DNA of 64,000 bases from Diadema setosum. Taxonomy: Eukaryota; Echinodermata; Echinoidea; Diadematoida; Diadematidae. A program made the translations under genes and the position numbers. Shown piece by piece: positions 1 through 14,000 of this stretch. Where the stretch lies: the NCBI RefSeq assembly GCF_964275005.1, contig NC_092702.1, positions 35,434,316 to 35,498,315 on the forward strand, given 5' to 3'. The notes beneath the pieces are model-generated. The model had not been told where the DNA came from, ran no database searches, and saw only the letters and a program-made list of their open reading frames with translations. Position 1 is the stretch's first letter; each line of letters opens with the position of its first letter.

Positions 1-2
1 CC

Positions 3-152
3 CCATGGAATGGATGCACTCTTAGGGAATCGTATAGGATAACTACAGATTTTGAGAGGGATAATTTTGCTCCAAGATGTGATTATGTGGTTGAGAAATC
101 TGATATAGCATTTAACGAGCTGTTCTGTGATGTCAAGGAGATGCAATCATGA
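3..152 (+). other. Unassigned open frame running in from the left edge
   Basis: One frame is open from base 3 to a TGA at 150-152 (49 codons) and reads like ordinary protein (for example RCDYVVEKSDIAFNELF). I do not recognise it. It does not resemble the missing part of NMNAT. It may be the tail of a transposon ORF or chance. Confidence 0.2.
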
Positions 153-734
153 ATGAAATATGGATCACTCTTGCCTTGCCTCTAGTCCTAGTAGACTGAG
201 TGTAAGATGAGAAGCAGAAGAAAAATATATGTGCGGAGGTACAGTCGCAGAAGTACAGTACAAATTTATCGCGCAAGTGCAAAGTGCAAGCCCTGTAATC
301 CTTGTGCCTATGCTTGGCTTCAGGGGCAATTGTTATCGGTGTAGACTTGACCTTTATTTATCGCTCTGCGGGCATGTTTTCACTTCCCAATCAACCTTGA
401 GTGCCGTAGATGGTCTGGCCGAGAGAGTGATCGCAGAATGATTTCCAATCCGCACCTGTTTGTTTTAGCTTGTGCTCGTGCATTCATAGATTAAGTCTTG
501 GCCCGTATGAAAATAAACATCTGGTAAAGAGGCTTTGCACACAGTTTAAGGGATAAATTCAAGGGGATGAATTCATTTTTGAAGTCGGTTTATGACTCAA
601 AGAATTAGTACTGTTTTCACGAAAGCTCTAAGTTTGCAATTATAAAATTTTGTGCACTATATACAAATGTTAGATGAAGAAATAGTCAAATTCAGATGCA
701 AACAACTGAATATTTACTGAAGATACAACTGTGC

Positions 735-1097
735 TTAAAGGGGAAGGCTAGTAACTGATTAGTGGGAATCAGTGGAAATGCTGGGAGATGATTGTTCCAA
801 TCCTTATGGGATTCATTCAAGAGTTCATTGTATGTCTATTGTTGTGTGAAAATGATTTGCTTCAGAACGGTCTCATATTCAAGTAATGTGCAGATTAATG
901 CTCCGTCACTGACCAGGGACACTAACCTGGAAGCATTAAACTGCACATTACTTGAATATGAGACCATTCTGAAGCAAATCATTTTCACACAACAGACATA
1001 CAATGAACTCTTGAATGAATCCCATAAGGATTGGAACAATCATCTCCCAGCATTTCCACTGATTCCCACTGATCAGTTACTAGCCTTCCCCTTTAAA
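735..1097. mobile_element. Foldback MITE with TTAA-type ends
   Basis: The left half from TTAAAGGGGAAGGC reads back almost exactly as the right half ending GCCTTCCCCTTTAA. Arms are ~170 bp with a tiny loop near 905-925. Ends and flanks resemble piggyBac-type TTAA targets, though the class is inference. No coding capacity. Confidence 0.85.
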
Positions 1098-1660
1098 GGA
1101 CAAGTTCACCTTCATTAACATAAGGATTGAGAGAATGCAGCAATATTAGTAGAACACATCAGTAAAAGTTTGAGGAAAATTGGACAATCGATGCAAAAGT
1201 TATGAATTTTAAACATTTTTGTGTTGGAACTGCTGGATGAGGAGACTACTAAGGCTCGTGATGTCATATGAGTACAACAGTATAAAGAAAATGTAAAGAA
1301 AATTCAAAATATTTTCACTTTTTTCGCATAATAAAAGAGCACTTGACTTGCCTCTTTCTAAAGGCAATGGGAATAATATTACCCATAACATATGTCAGTA
1401 ACGAGTCAAGGGAATGTGTACTTTTTTCAAAAGATGAAATTTTTTGAAATTCTCTTTATATTTTCCTTATATTGTTGTGCGGATGTGACATCATACACTG
1501 CAGTAGTCTTCTCATCCAGCAATGACTGCACAAAAACTTCAAAAATTAATAACTTTTGAACAGATTGTCTGATTTTCCTCAAACTTTCAATGATGTGTTC
1601 TACTAAAATTGCTACATTCTCTCAATCCTTATGTTAATGAAGGTGAACTGGTCCTTTAAA
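1092..1660. mobile_element. TTAAAGGACAAGTTCACC MITE, copy 1
   Basis: The ends are TTTAAAGGACAAGTTCACCT and its near-complement AGGTGAACTGGTCCTTTAAA. Subterminal inverted segments around CATAAGGATTGAGAGAATG occur at both sides. The first TTTAAA is shared with the foldback element to its left. A near-identical copy lies at 35383-35953. Confidence 0.85.
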
Positions 1661-1855
1661 GTCCCTGCAGTTGGTGCAGTTCATATAGTCTGCAATAATT
1701 AGCGTACTGTTTGAGTGCATGTGATATTTTGACTAACGAATTGAAAGGTTCCAACAAACTGCTGTACATTGGTAAGGCTGCCATGTTATGAAATACTTGC
1801 TGGAGTATTACACTGACTTGATTTCAACTCTCACCTCTCACTGTATCTTCTGCAG

Positions 1856-2000
1856 GTCCTTACCCACCATGATGATGAACTTAATAGCAACAAAGTCAAC
1901 AACAACCCAGAGTTGCCCCTCCCACCAACCTGCATGGCGACTCGTCGGGCACCAAAGAGGCGACGAAATACCAGGAAGAACGAAACGGCTGTCTCAAATG
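1856..2000 (+). CDS. NMNAT1-like: NMNAT exon (variable loop with basic cluster)
   Basis: The exon opens after a tgcag acceptor in phase 0 and closes before gtatga, leaving one base of a glutamate codon completed by the next exon. It begins [11 protein letters not shown], matching the VLRHH helix end of vertebrate NMNAT1. It continues into a poorly conserved loop containing [19 protein letters not shown]. Human NMNAT1 carries its nuclear localisation signal in the equivalent loop. The reading continues open past the donor for only a short distance. Confidence 0.87.
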
Positions 2001-5000
2001 GTATGAATTTTCTGGAAGAATGCAGTGTGGTTTGGCACACAGGGGGTTTCCAGTGATATGAATTTGTTAAAATAGACTGATATTAACATTAATGCACAGA
2101 TCTCATTTTGCATGATTTGGGTGTGTGAGATTTGCTGCAGTTTGAGATTCTAGTTTGGATTATTGTGATTTCAAGTTCAATTTTTGATGAACTTTTAGGC
2201 AGCCATCATAAATATAAAATTTATGGTAGTTTTAGAAGTGTGCACACTATCATTATACTGTACACACTATCATTATACTGTACGAGCTGAAATTTTTGTG
2301 GTGGTTTTATTTTCGCAAATTTTGCGAATCGCCTTTGAACCGCAAAAATAAACAACACGTGAATAACTAAGTTCAGTTAGACCTTCGCAGCCGCGAAATT
2401 AACAACACGCGAAAATGTCCTCCAAGTAGCAATTCGCGAAAATATCTGTATGCGAAAATTTCAGCTCGTACAGTATCCTGTCCTGTTTGTCTAGGCATAG
2501 ATATTGTGAATAAGATTAAGTGCACAAAAATACATATAATGCATCTTTGATTCATTTTTATTTTACAGAGGAAGGAAATGATCTAGGGTACCAAGTGGAA
2601 TGTGATGATTAATTCATCATACTACTCAGAATCTGAAAACCTGATTTGCAATAGACATGAATATGTTCTTTGCTTCAACAAATGTGACCCTGCATCACAA
2701 AACCAACAAAAAGTCCCCAGATGTGGATTTTTAGTTAAGGGCAGATTCTGGAAGAACAGACTCTAAGCTTTAAAATAATAACTCAATTCAAATGGACTCT
2801 CCTAATCTACGTACTGGAAAGAAAGCACACACTCTGGAAGAGTGTGAACTGAGAACAGAGGGTCTGAAGTACAGGGTCTATTAGAGAACTTAGTCTTTAC
2901 CAAGCAATACTAGCTGTGCGATGAATGGAACAAAAGCAGGATGTAAACCACCATGGCAACAACAATGAAGGGATTATCAGATTAAGCTGAAATGCAGCAC
3001 ACCATATTAACACATTCTGTCCATGATCAATGCCAATTTTAAAGCAGTCTTAGCATTATCCTTTCAAAAGTTATTAAAGTTGAAAGTGAAGAGTGTGTAC
3101 AGAGTTTTTAAGAGGACTCTATAAGACACACTTAATCACAAAAAGTGCTCCAGAAAAACTGCTATGAAACACAATATCCTGTTCATTTTATGATCCCGAA
3201 CTTAAGCATAATGTAGAAGAAGAATTGCTCTTTCAAAAAATATGAAAAACTCAAGATTGACTTGGTTGACCCTTTTTACCTTTTTTTTGGTCCTCAGGTA
3301 AAATTAAGTGGTGTGACTTTTTGTTGGTTTTGTGATGCACAGTCACAAATTGACGCATGAAAATCCTTAACAGTACATTTTCACTATGTGTGAATATCCT
3401 CCTTTCATATTCTTTTTCTGTATGTATGAAGATAATGTTTTTTAAAAAGTCATCCTTTCCTTTCCCCAGTTTGAATCATGTATCTCATTTGAACTGAGTG
3501 TTTATTATCAGATACATTGTTGCCATTTATTCAACCATTAACACAAATCAAACTGAAGACATGTACACAGCAAGTGAAGTAACATTAAAGAGGAATTTAT
3601 TCTTGAACATATAATTATGTGGACTCATAATATATGAGCATAATATCAGTGAAGGTTGAGGAAAAAAAAGACAATCTCTTCAAAAGTTATGAATGTTTAG
3701 AATTGATCAAATGTATGTGTCTTCATCGCTGGATAAGGAGGTTTTTAAAGTCAATTTGTGATTGATATCACAGTAGAATGATACAAAGAAAATAGAAAGA
3801 GAATTCTGCAATTTATTTTATTTTATTGAAAAGTACCATGTATACATTCCCTCATTTCATTACAAGCATATGAGTATGTGTATGATGATATTACCCTCCC
3901 TCCCTGATCCCCCCCCCCAAAGAAAGTATGTTAACTGCTCTTTCATTTTCCAAGAAAAATGAAATGATATGGAATTCTATATTTTCTTTATGTAGTTTCA
4001 CTTAACTTTAAACTATTGTACCCTTTTTATCCAGCAATGGCAACACCAAACTTTAAAATTCATAACTTTTGAATGTATTGTCTGATTTTTCTCAACTTCA
4101 CTGATGCATTCTAATAATATTACAGCATTTTCTGAAACCACATATATTTTGGGAAGAATTTCTCTTAAATATGAATATGTTAAAACATTACCATAACAAG
4201 GCTGATGTGACATCATAACAGGAGCCATGGCGACACAAAGAACTGCTCAGTTGATAGCTTTGACTCATATCAGCCTGGCACAATTAAATGCCCTCTGAAC
4301 TCAAGGCTATATATACAATCAAAGCAATGAACCATCTCACCACTAAAGAATGTGGAAATCCTTTCAGAGTTACTCTTCCATCAGAGGCAGATAAGCCTCT
4401 TTTGTTGGCACAATGGAGGAAGCTGCTATGTTGGTAGCTTGACCGACTGTCGGGAAGTGACCACCAGGAACTAATAGTATCCTCTTCCAAATGCTGCTTT
4501 TTAACAGTAGGACATGTATGTGAATAGCCTTTGTGGCAGTGTGCTCTCAGCTGCATTTCTCACTGACCCATATATTCTTCTCTAAGTTTATCATCTGTAC
4601 CAGAAACTCTTCCATCATTTTCTCTTCAACTGGTCATGATATCTGTTAAATATCACAAAATCTTGAAATCTGTTACAGAAGCGGATCTAGAGGGGGGGTT
4701 GGGGGGTTGCAACCCCCCCCCCAAAAAAAAAAATCCGGGGACCATTTTTTTTTTTTATCTTATCTTTTTTTTTTAAACTTGTAATTTTATTTTTTTTTCT
4801 ATTTATGGCAATGACCTCTATACCAAAAATAGTGGTGTTTTAGATGCAAGAATACGCCATTTTCACACACAGATTTTCAAAAATTCTCCCTACTGTGGGA
4901 GGGGGGACACACCCCTCCCACACCCTCCCCCCTCGCTCGCTCCGCTCGCTCGGGCTCCGTCGCTACGCTCCCTCGCATACCGCCCCCAACCCCCTCCTTT

Positions 5001-8000
5001 ATAAAAAGCTAGATCTGCCCCTGAGTTACAAGTGTTTGTTGTTTTTGTTGTGTTTAAAAAATGTGTTTATGATACAGTGTTAACATAAAAAGTTATTTGT
5101 GCTGCAGATCAGGAGGTATAGTGTATAGATATGTGCAAATGGACTCAAAAGTCTGACTTGTGATGTGTGGCTTCAAGTGCTTCAATCTTTCTAGAACTAA
5201 AATGTTACCAGTAACAAACTTCTAGTTGGGCACCACACCATCATGATATCATTGATTATCCCATTAGATGTCATCCATAGCAAAAGATGTATTGTTACTA
5301 GCGCTTCCATTGGAGCAGCCTGTCTCAAAAAAGCAGCGAATGTACTTTGTGATACTGTATTCACCATATGTTGTGTGATTTTGTTTAAATTTTTGTGATT
5401 TTTCACGAGTCAGTTGCTATTCATGAATTTAATAACGATACTCCTTCATCGCTATTTTAACCCGTTGAGGACGAGTCCCGAGTATACTCGGGCAGGTGTC
5501 TATGGGAAATGCGTGTTGTAGCAAAATCAGTCCGTCCTCAACGGGTTAACCACCCTTTAGTGAAATAGTCAGGAAGTCCTGAGTGGCAAAAAATTAGACT
5601 TGCCAAATATCGGGCATATACAGTAGCCTGCTGATCATCCAGGGATTATAAAAGAGTTCTGTGAAGTGTAGATTCAATCTGTTATTGCCACTGTAACTAA
5701 TATTTCACAGTTCCCCGCCCCTCACAATGCTGTATACGAGATCCTGTGGTATGCCAGATGAATGGAAGTATTAACTGGTGAAGTACTGTTTGTACTCAAC
5801 TAGATCATGTGTTATATCATCCCTATACTCTGCAGTGGTACAGTGTGGTATATATGCTGCAGGAGCTAAAATCAATTCCCAGAGGAATGGGGGGGGGGGG
5901 GGGGGGAGAGGTTCCAGTTGCCTTGCATCTTGCTTCATGCAGATGCCTAAAGTACCCCGAGAGATCGCTCTTCAAGATGAATCGATGGGAGGGGGAGACT
6001 GGGTGTCTAGGGCCATCCGGCCGTCTTTCAGGGACGCTTTTTTGGATGCAGGAAATGTCCCGATGGAGAATAAATTAATTGTGTAATCTAAATTGATTTT
6101 TTTATTTTTTTTTTATAACCAGGTTTTTGATGGAGACACAAACTGTGCCTGTGAATGTCCATTATTGTTTATGGTACAAAGAAATATAATGAAGAGATGA
6201 CAAATTAGTCCCATATGGATGAATGGAGATGCTACTTGTAGATAGGGCCGTCTAAGGATTAAGTTTTTGTCGAAATGACTGCTGCTGATTTGTCGCTAAA
6301 TCTTGAAACCAAGGTATCTTTTCTTTGTGTTTTTTCCCACGGCAATGGAAGCTTGAAACAATGTAGTTTTATATCAACTAGTCACTTTACACATATAAAC
6401 TAGATATTGAAGATACCACGACATATTCATTAAAGGCAAACATGCCCATGGTTATTTTGCCATTATTCATTACACTAGTTGAGTAATGCGGAATGCAAAC
6501 ACTATTGAGAGCTAACTATGCAGTTAGAACTTGCACTCCAAAGTAATCTGTCAGGAGCAACTGCAGAAAAAAATACCCCCATAGTGCTAGGCTAAAGAGA
6601 AGTGTATGTACCACTACCTGTACAAGATCCCTCACATAATGGGACAGAGCTCTTTACATCAGCTTGGATGGAAATCTCCGGTCGGTCGTGTGGGTTATCG
6701 TTTAAGCGAACGTGTCGGTGGAGTGCCAACCCCTCCACACACAGAATCGACGTTGCTAAATTCCGGCCAGGTATTGGGAGCACACGTCCACGCATGTTTT
6801 GGGGGAAAGGCTTAATTTACTCAGCGCTCGGCGGTCGCAATGTCAGTGTGCAGTTCACTTCATGCCATTAGAAAGAAGGGTGTGCAGTAGGTCAATTGCA
6901 TTTTCATATTCAGCCATTGCCAGTAATTCAGAACACCTACTTGCTTCTGCCCTTCGTCAGTGGTCCATTGGGAAAACAGGATAAAAAGTGTACCACCGAT
7001 TAATATATGTAATGGAAACTTACAGAGTTTAGATAAAGGAGACGGGAAGAGGTGGAATTTGAGGACAAATTTGTTACGTGGAATAATTGGATATTTGATG
7101 CAGGAAGAATAGGAGGAAGGGATGCAATGGAGAGACAAAGAAAGATGGAACGTTAGATATATGCTGATGAGGGAGCGTGGGTGTGAAGACATGATTATGA
7201 CACAGATGATCGATGCAAAAATGTGGAGGAGGAACTATAGGGAGAATAAAGAGAGAGAGAGGGAGGGAGGGAGAAAAGAGAATGAAAAATGGAAGGGGGA
7301 GCAGACAAGGAGAAACAATATGGAGGAACAGATATTAGCAAAATAGAGCTGAGAAGATTATCTTGGCTACTGTTTATTACATATAGATAGCACTGAAAGT
7401 TAATGTGATGTACAGCAAGTTGGTGCACTTTACATAAAGGTTCAATGTATGGTATTAACCCATTAAGGACAGACTGATTTTGCTATAACATGCATTTCCC
7501 TTAGACGCCTGTCCGAGTATTCTCGGGACTCATCTTCGACGGGTTAAACAGTAAAGCGAATGTCTACTCCAAATTGATGAAAATCCAAATTGAGAATGTT
7601 TAATGTAGCGTAGTGAAATGGGGATATGAAAATGGATGAAAAATGATGTAGCCACTAGGAGAAATTCATCCATGTCTTTCCTACGTGACATGGGAGATGA
7701 TGAGTATCTATATATTACTGTTCACTTTATCATGGGTGAAGAATATCACTGGGGAGGTGAGTGTTTAGTAGAGACACCGAAATTGAATTCCATGGATGAC
7801 TGCCCATGTCATCTTCCATCATCCACTGGACAGTAGTATCCTCTGGGTCAAGTCTCACTGGACATTGCTGGGTCCATAATTCCCAGAATGGGCAGAGCAT
7901 GTCTGACTAGTTCGTTACCTTTCCGTGCTGTTAGCCCACCTTTTAAAATCCCTCCTAATCACACCCAATGATGCAATGGTCACGACACGACATCCCTGCA

Positions 8001-11000
8001 TGCCCCCTACCATCATCATTAGTCCTAGCCAACCTTCCCTGTCTGTTGCCATGGAGATTGAATAGATGAAGTGGCCATTTAACATAACAAATTTAAGACC
8101 GCGTCTTTCTAGCAACACCAAAATTCAGAATTGTTATTATTTTATGAACAAAAAAAAGATAAACCACTCAATTAAATGTCCTGCTATAATATAATTTGTG
8201 ACTAGTGTGACACTTGCAACAGAAATCAGTTAACCGTCAAGGCTTGACAAAATTGCTGACATGATTGTGATCGACTCTTGAGACTTACGTGTACAAGTGT
8301 AATTATAGTGAGTTTTTGTTGTTATTTTTTCATGACAGCTTGGGTCGAATGAAGATAAATCATCAAGTGAATAAACAAAAACAAAAACATTGGAGAGAGT
8401 TGAACTCTGATACACATAGGTCTGTATCAAAGAATACTTTATATTCTACTAAATTATCATAAAATCTTCACTCGTCAAAATGAGAACAAATGACCAATTT
8501 TACTAGATTAAATGAATTTAGACATACTTCTTCTTTAAAGTGTGATTCAACCTATGCATTGTACAATCATGTGGCTAGAATCCTGAACCCATTGAAGATG
8601 AGTTCTGAGTATACTCTGGCAGGTGTCTGTTGGAAATGTGTGTGGCAGCAAAATCAGCCCATCTTCAACGGGTTAAGTGGCTGTCTGTACGTGACTGGAC
8701 ATAGATTGTCTCTATTGTGGATATCCACTGTACAGAGCAACCTAATTTCATCAGGGGGCCTTGCATTGACCCCTTGTGGGTGCAAGCTGGCACTGGGGCC
8801 AGACAAGGACGGATCTTCATCAGGGTGCTCTGGCCCCCAATCTCAGTTGGGGCACACAGTGGGCCTTGGCTAATGCCATGTGAGGAGCAGCTGTTTGTCC
8901 CCTAGTCCAGAAAATAAATTAATGCTCCGCAATGGAGCAATCCACAGTCACATTCGAAATGGAAATCTCTGTCTTCTGCTGCTTAGACTGCTGAAAATTT
9001 TTAAATGAGTTTGAGATTATGTCATTCTAGAATGGCTACTCTGTCTCAACTGTGATGATCACTTCTTTTCTGTTACAGCAGATATTATAATAACTTCGGG
9101 AATATAACATAAATGAAATTCTAGTTATTTTTTTGTGCATTCCCGCTCAGCTGACTACAATCATTACCATCCCCAGGAAAAATGTTGCAAGCTCCACTGC
9201 ATCTAAACCTCAACTGCCTGTTCAGCATTTAGGCTGTTGCAACATACAAGAATTATTCCCACCCTTAAGAAATAGTCCTACTACACTGGCTACCACTTAC
9301 AGAAGTGGTTATAAAGTCATTCTTATGACCTTGAAAAAATTCATAGGACATGCCCAAGTTACACATTGGATCTCCCTGTGTCATTTATGCCCTCTTCTGT
9401 CCTTACTGCAAGTCACATGATCAGAAAGAAATGAACAAAGTCACATAGGATACTGCTACATTGAAAAAGTTTCATCCTTCATGCCTCTTCCAACACCTCC
9501 AACAGCATCAAAAGATGATTGTCTCACTTCATGTCATGCTTTTGTAGGAGTGAATCCTCTCCTAGCAACGTGCAGCTCGCCACCCCATCATCTTTGTGTC
9601 TGTCTCTAGCATCTCGCTGGGATGTTGGTTTTGAAACAGTCGATTCCTTTGGAGACGCCAAAGGCCAGTTGCCGCTCCCTGGTGACTTTCTTGGCGTGAT
9701 GCATCGTTAATGGCAAAGTGCTACGTGCTGATCTTCCATCCGCCTTGCCTCAAAATATATATTTCATGAGAGTTTGAGAGAGAGAGAGATAGAGAGACGG
9801 AGAACATTGAAAAGAGAAAGAGGTGATTGATGATGGCTTGATTACCTGTTTCTTCAGCTTGAGTGCCTGATTTGTGATGCACTGTTAGCTACTGATAGCA
9901 AACCTGTTATGATTCGCTTGTTAAAGTTGCATCCTCATCTCCGTACAAGAAAACCCACAGCAGTACAAGCTATCACTTTCGTGTGTTTTTTCTTTTTTGT
10001 TGGAGATGAAAAAAAAAGAAAAGTTTTTGTTATCTCATGTAAAACTTATAAATGCTTATCTATGTCATGATGCTAACACCTTACAAAAGTTGTAATCAGG
10101 TTCCCGAGCATCAGTTTTCTCATTTCGGTAGTTTGAAATTCTTCTGATTCTGTTTGACACTGTGTGTGAGATCAACATTTAGGATAAGGATAGAATTTCC
10201 ACAGTAGAGAACACATGCAGCAAAGGTGATTACATGAGTACAAGAAATCACCAAGTGAAAACATTCAGAACTAGCATTGTAGCATGTTATTCATTCTTAT
10301 ATATTTCTTAAAAAGTAACAATTACTAGACCCTCACAACCGCAAAAATATCTGACAAGTAGCAATTTGGAAGGTATCTGTATGTGAAAAGTTTAGCTCAT
10401 AAAGTGTAATATTTTGACGAGATGGCTGCAGCAGGGATCTTGCCAGCTTCTTGTTGGACGCAGTCTCCTCATCCATTACTGGAAGTGTTGATGCATCGGC
10501 CATCAGTCAGTTGCATAATTGGTAATAATCCTAGAGATGGGTCGCCGTTGGCGACGCAATCATCGTTGAGATACTTTACAGCCGGAGGTGTTGAAAATTT
10601 GCCCACCTATGTATGGGAGCAATTACAACTGAAATGCAAACATCAATTCATCGATCGTGTTCAGGAATGAATCAAATGGAATGGGGAGAGCTGAACAACT
10701 GTTTGAGGTAGAATGAATCTTAACGACTTTGTGTAATCCCATTGTTGAAATGCAAGCTACAGGACCAATTTTACAGAATTTCACTTACATCCTTGTTTAA
10801 AATTTCTCAAGAAACAAATTTAAACAAGAAGAGCAAGAAACACTTTTCAATCGCACTTGAAGTAACAGTGTATAACTCAGCTTCTCAAAGTTTGTTGAAA
10901 CTGTAATACTGTTGAATTCCTGACATTTCATGAATAGTAGACTGTTTTTACGATAGCTTTCTAGTAGGGAGCCAGTGGAGATAGTCAGAAGTCAACTGCC

Positions 11001-14000
11001 CTACATGGTTTAAGTGCCTCGCTCAGCCAAGTAGAAAGGAATTGGTTTTACTTAATACAGAAATGCAGTACGTGCTTCAGATTGCATATTACCACACTGA
11101 CCCTCTCAACAGCTTCCATAAAATTCCATTTGAAGGCCTTCATTTGATGGAAAACAATACATGCAAACTCTCCTTGAAAATATCAAGTACAGCTTTAATA
11201 TTTTGAAGATACTATGTTTTGTTTGTTAATAGCTAAGAAACACATACATTAGATATTTTTAAAAATTGATTTGTGGGGATGAAAATGTGAATTTGATCTC
11301 ACTTTGTTTTGTTTCACTTCACTCTTTCGAGAATTCGAGAAATTGAATGTTCATTGAATACTATTATATAACAGTGCGGAATGTGCCTCTAAATATCAAG
11401 CACAGCTTTTGAAGATACTATTGTTTTGTACATTAGCTTGCAAAAAGTCAAACAAACATTTAGCTATTTTTTCAAAAAAATGATTTGTCTGGATGAAAAT
11501 GTAAATTTGATCTCACTTTTTTTTTGTTTCACTTTATTCTTTTGAGAATTCATTAATTTTTATTGAATTCTATCATATAACAGTGCAGAATGCACATTCA
11601 TCAAACTTCATTTATGCTCCAAATTTGAAACCAATTTCATGGAAAATCATATCAGAAGTTATGATGCATATATGCGTTTCTCATCAAACTTTAAACTGCA
11701 TTTTGCCCTACTCTGTGACGTTGATGTAGTTTATTCAAAATTGCAATACCTGTTCAGATATCATTAGTGTGGTGCACAATCCCATGTCCTGCAAGGCCCG
11801 CCGCATTCCCCTTCCGTATCATGCCTGTGAGCCGAAAAAAAGGAGTTCCCATTTTGAGCGCAGGATTCAATTAGTGCGGAAGGTCCTAATCTCATTTCTA
11901 GCGGACTACGTCTTCGTTGCCAGGAGCCGTGTTGGTTTCACGGCAATCTGAAGAGTGATTATGGGTTCTGATGCTTGAGATGATATCAGCTCCACCCAGA
12001 TTGTGTTAGCCAACATTTTCCATCTTATTCCTCTTGTATTACACTTTATGAATACCTACATCAGTTTGTTATAAATACAGCTTCTCACATTACTTACAAA
12101 GAAGATAAGTGATCAAACTAAAGTGATTTAAGTTCATGATGACTTTTTTACCAAAGCTAGGTGTAACATGCATTTTAGGAGGCATCATCCATTTTGCTAC
12201 CATTTGTATTTCATCACTGAATTTATAACCTCACATGCTAAGCCCTGTTATGATGCGTGGGTGTTGGCATTCTGTGTATGTATGGAATACTACCAGTATT
12301 CATCCTCTTTGGAGCAGCTTAATGTATTCCAGGTTGAAAGAATAAAGAGGCTTCTACCATTGCAGTGACAAAAAATAGATGACAAATAAAAAAAAAAAAA
12401 AAAAAACTTGTGCAAGTTTACTATAAAATATATTCTATGTAGTGAAACAAACATTTGAGTCTTTATGAATGGTTATCAGGATTGTTGACTATTGGCAGAT
12501 TAGTTTATTATTGTTCACATTTTTTCTGATTCCCTTGATTTCAGCACAAGTGATTAACATAATGTACCTTATCAACATGTCTCGTCTTCACTTTATAATT
12601 CAGTAAAAGAATATAACTGCATTCATTGTATATTTCCTTTTTGCTCATATTTTAATGATGTCATATTCTTTCACAGTTTTCAACTCTTATTTCATTTTTC
12701 CCCTCATAATTTTGACTTTTGAAGACTTTTTGGTGGCCCTGAGGAATGTATCCTCCTTGGCGTGTTTTGGGGCAGGAATGTTGCCAAATAATGGTATGTT
12801 TCTAACAAATCTATCCATATATTAAAGGAACTGATCCCTGAAATGGTGTGTAGTTTCTTCATGAACCATTCTTGACATTGAAGTCTCAAATGTAATATTC
12901 AGAAATCTGTAGAAAAAAAAAATGTATTCATCTAGCATGCTTACTGGCTGCCAAAAAGGACTGATGCTGTGAAACAAGATTGAATAGAAAATGTTGCAAC
13001 ACATAGAGCAATACCCTGAGAAAATTGCTGGATTTGATCAATACCCCCCCATGATTTTTTTTTTCTTTTTAATGAAATGAATGATTGTTGGTATTTCTAC
13101 ATTCTTTTGCTTATTTGATTCCTGTTTTTAGAGGTAAAGGAATTTTTGTGTAGTTAAGAAAATGCTGTAATTCAGATCAGTTGAAATGACCAGGAATAAA
13201 TTTCTCACTCAGAAATAAATAATAATAAATGAAATTATTCGTTAGGGTGACGTAGTTGATGTCACAATTCAATGTAACATCTGTCTCATTTTTAGTTTAT
13301 TTTTTCTTCATTGCTTTTTTGTAGTGCTAGTTTTGATTTTAAAAAGTCTTACCTGAATGATGTTGTGAATACAACTACAGTAGGCCTTTGAAGAAATGCT
13401 GTAAGAATGGAATAAAGGGAACTAGACACCATGACATTGCAAGAAAGATCCTGTTCCTTTAATGTGTCCAGACTGCCCGCAAACCAATCAAACTGAAGCA
13501 TTGTTTGATCTATCTATGCAGCCCACCATTGAAGCATGAAATTTTGTTCCAGTCGACAGATTGCATTTACCCTTGATATTGTCTCCATATTTATTTTTCC
13601 TCATTTGCCCAGAGTTTCATTTATTCTGTATTTTTTCCCAATTTTAGTGCTTTCAGAATTTTTTAGTCTGTGATTGCTTACAATTTTGTATGCCTACTTT
13701 ATTTTCTTTTTTGGTTGTTTGCCCAAAATTAATCAGTGAACATTTTGTACTCTCCTGAGTAACAATCGTGTACTCTTCTTCATCTGTTTTCAAAAAGCCT
13801 TGAGCAAATATTCTGCATTTTGTCTGCATGAGTAAAAAAGCTCAATATTTGCCACTCTGCAAAGATCAATGTTTTCTCTAAGTATGAACATTGCTTTCAA
13901 GACTTTCAATGTATCGTCAGTCCAGGAGAAAAAATTGATGATTGACCTTTTGGGCGTTGTGTGCCTTGCTTACACTCTTTTGTCTGAAAGTACAGCCATG

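Noticed and set aside
1..1855. Search for the N-terminal NMNAT exons
   Set aside because: No frame with the GSFNP/HxxH-type start or the DAYKKKGL-like segment was seen; they must lie left of the window.
4844..5083. 79-codon frame with Leu/Arg/Ser repeats
   Set aside because: Lies in the GC-run MITE at 4673-5034; its composition reflects CGCTCG repeats, not a protein.
5778..6086. Overlapping 102- and 89-codon frames
   Set aside because: Created by a G homopolymer run; no conserved sequence.
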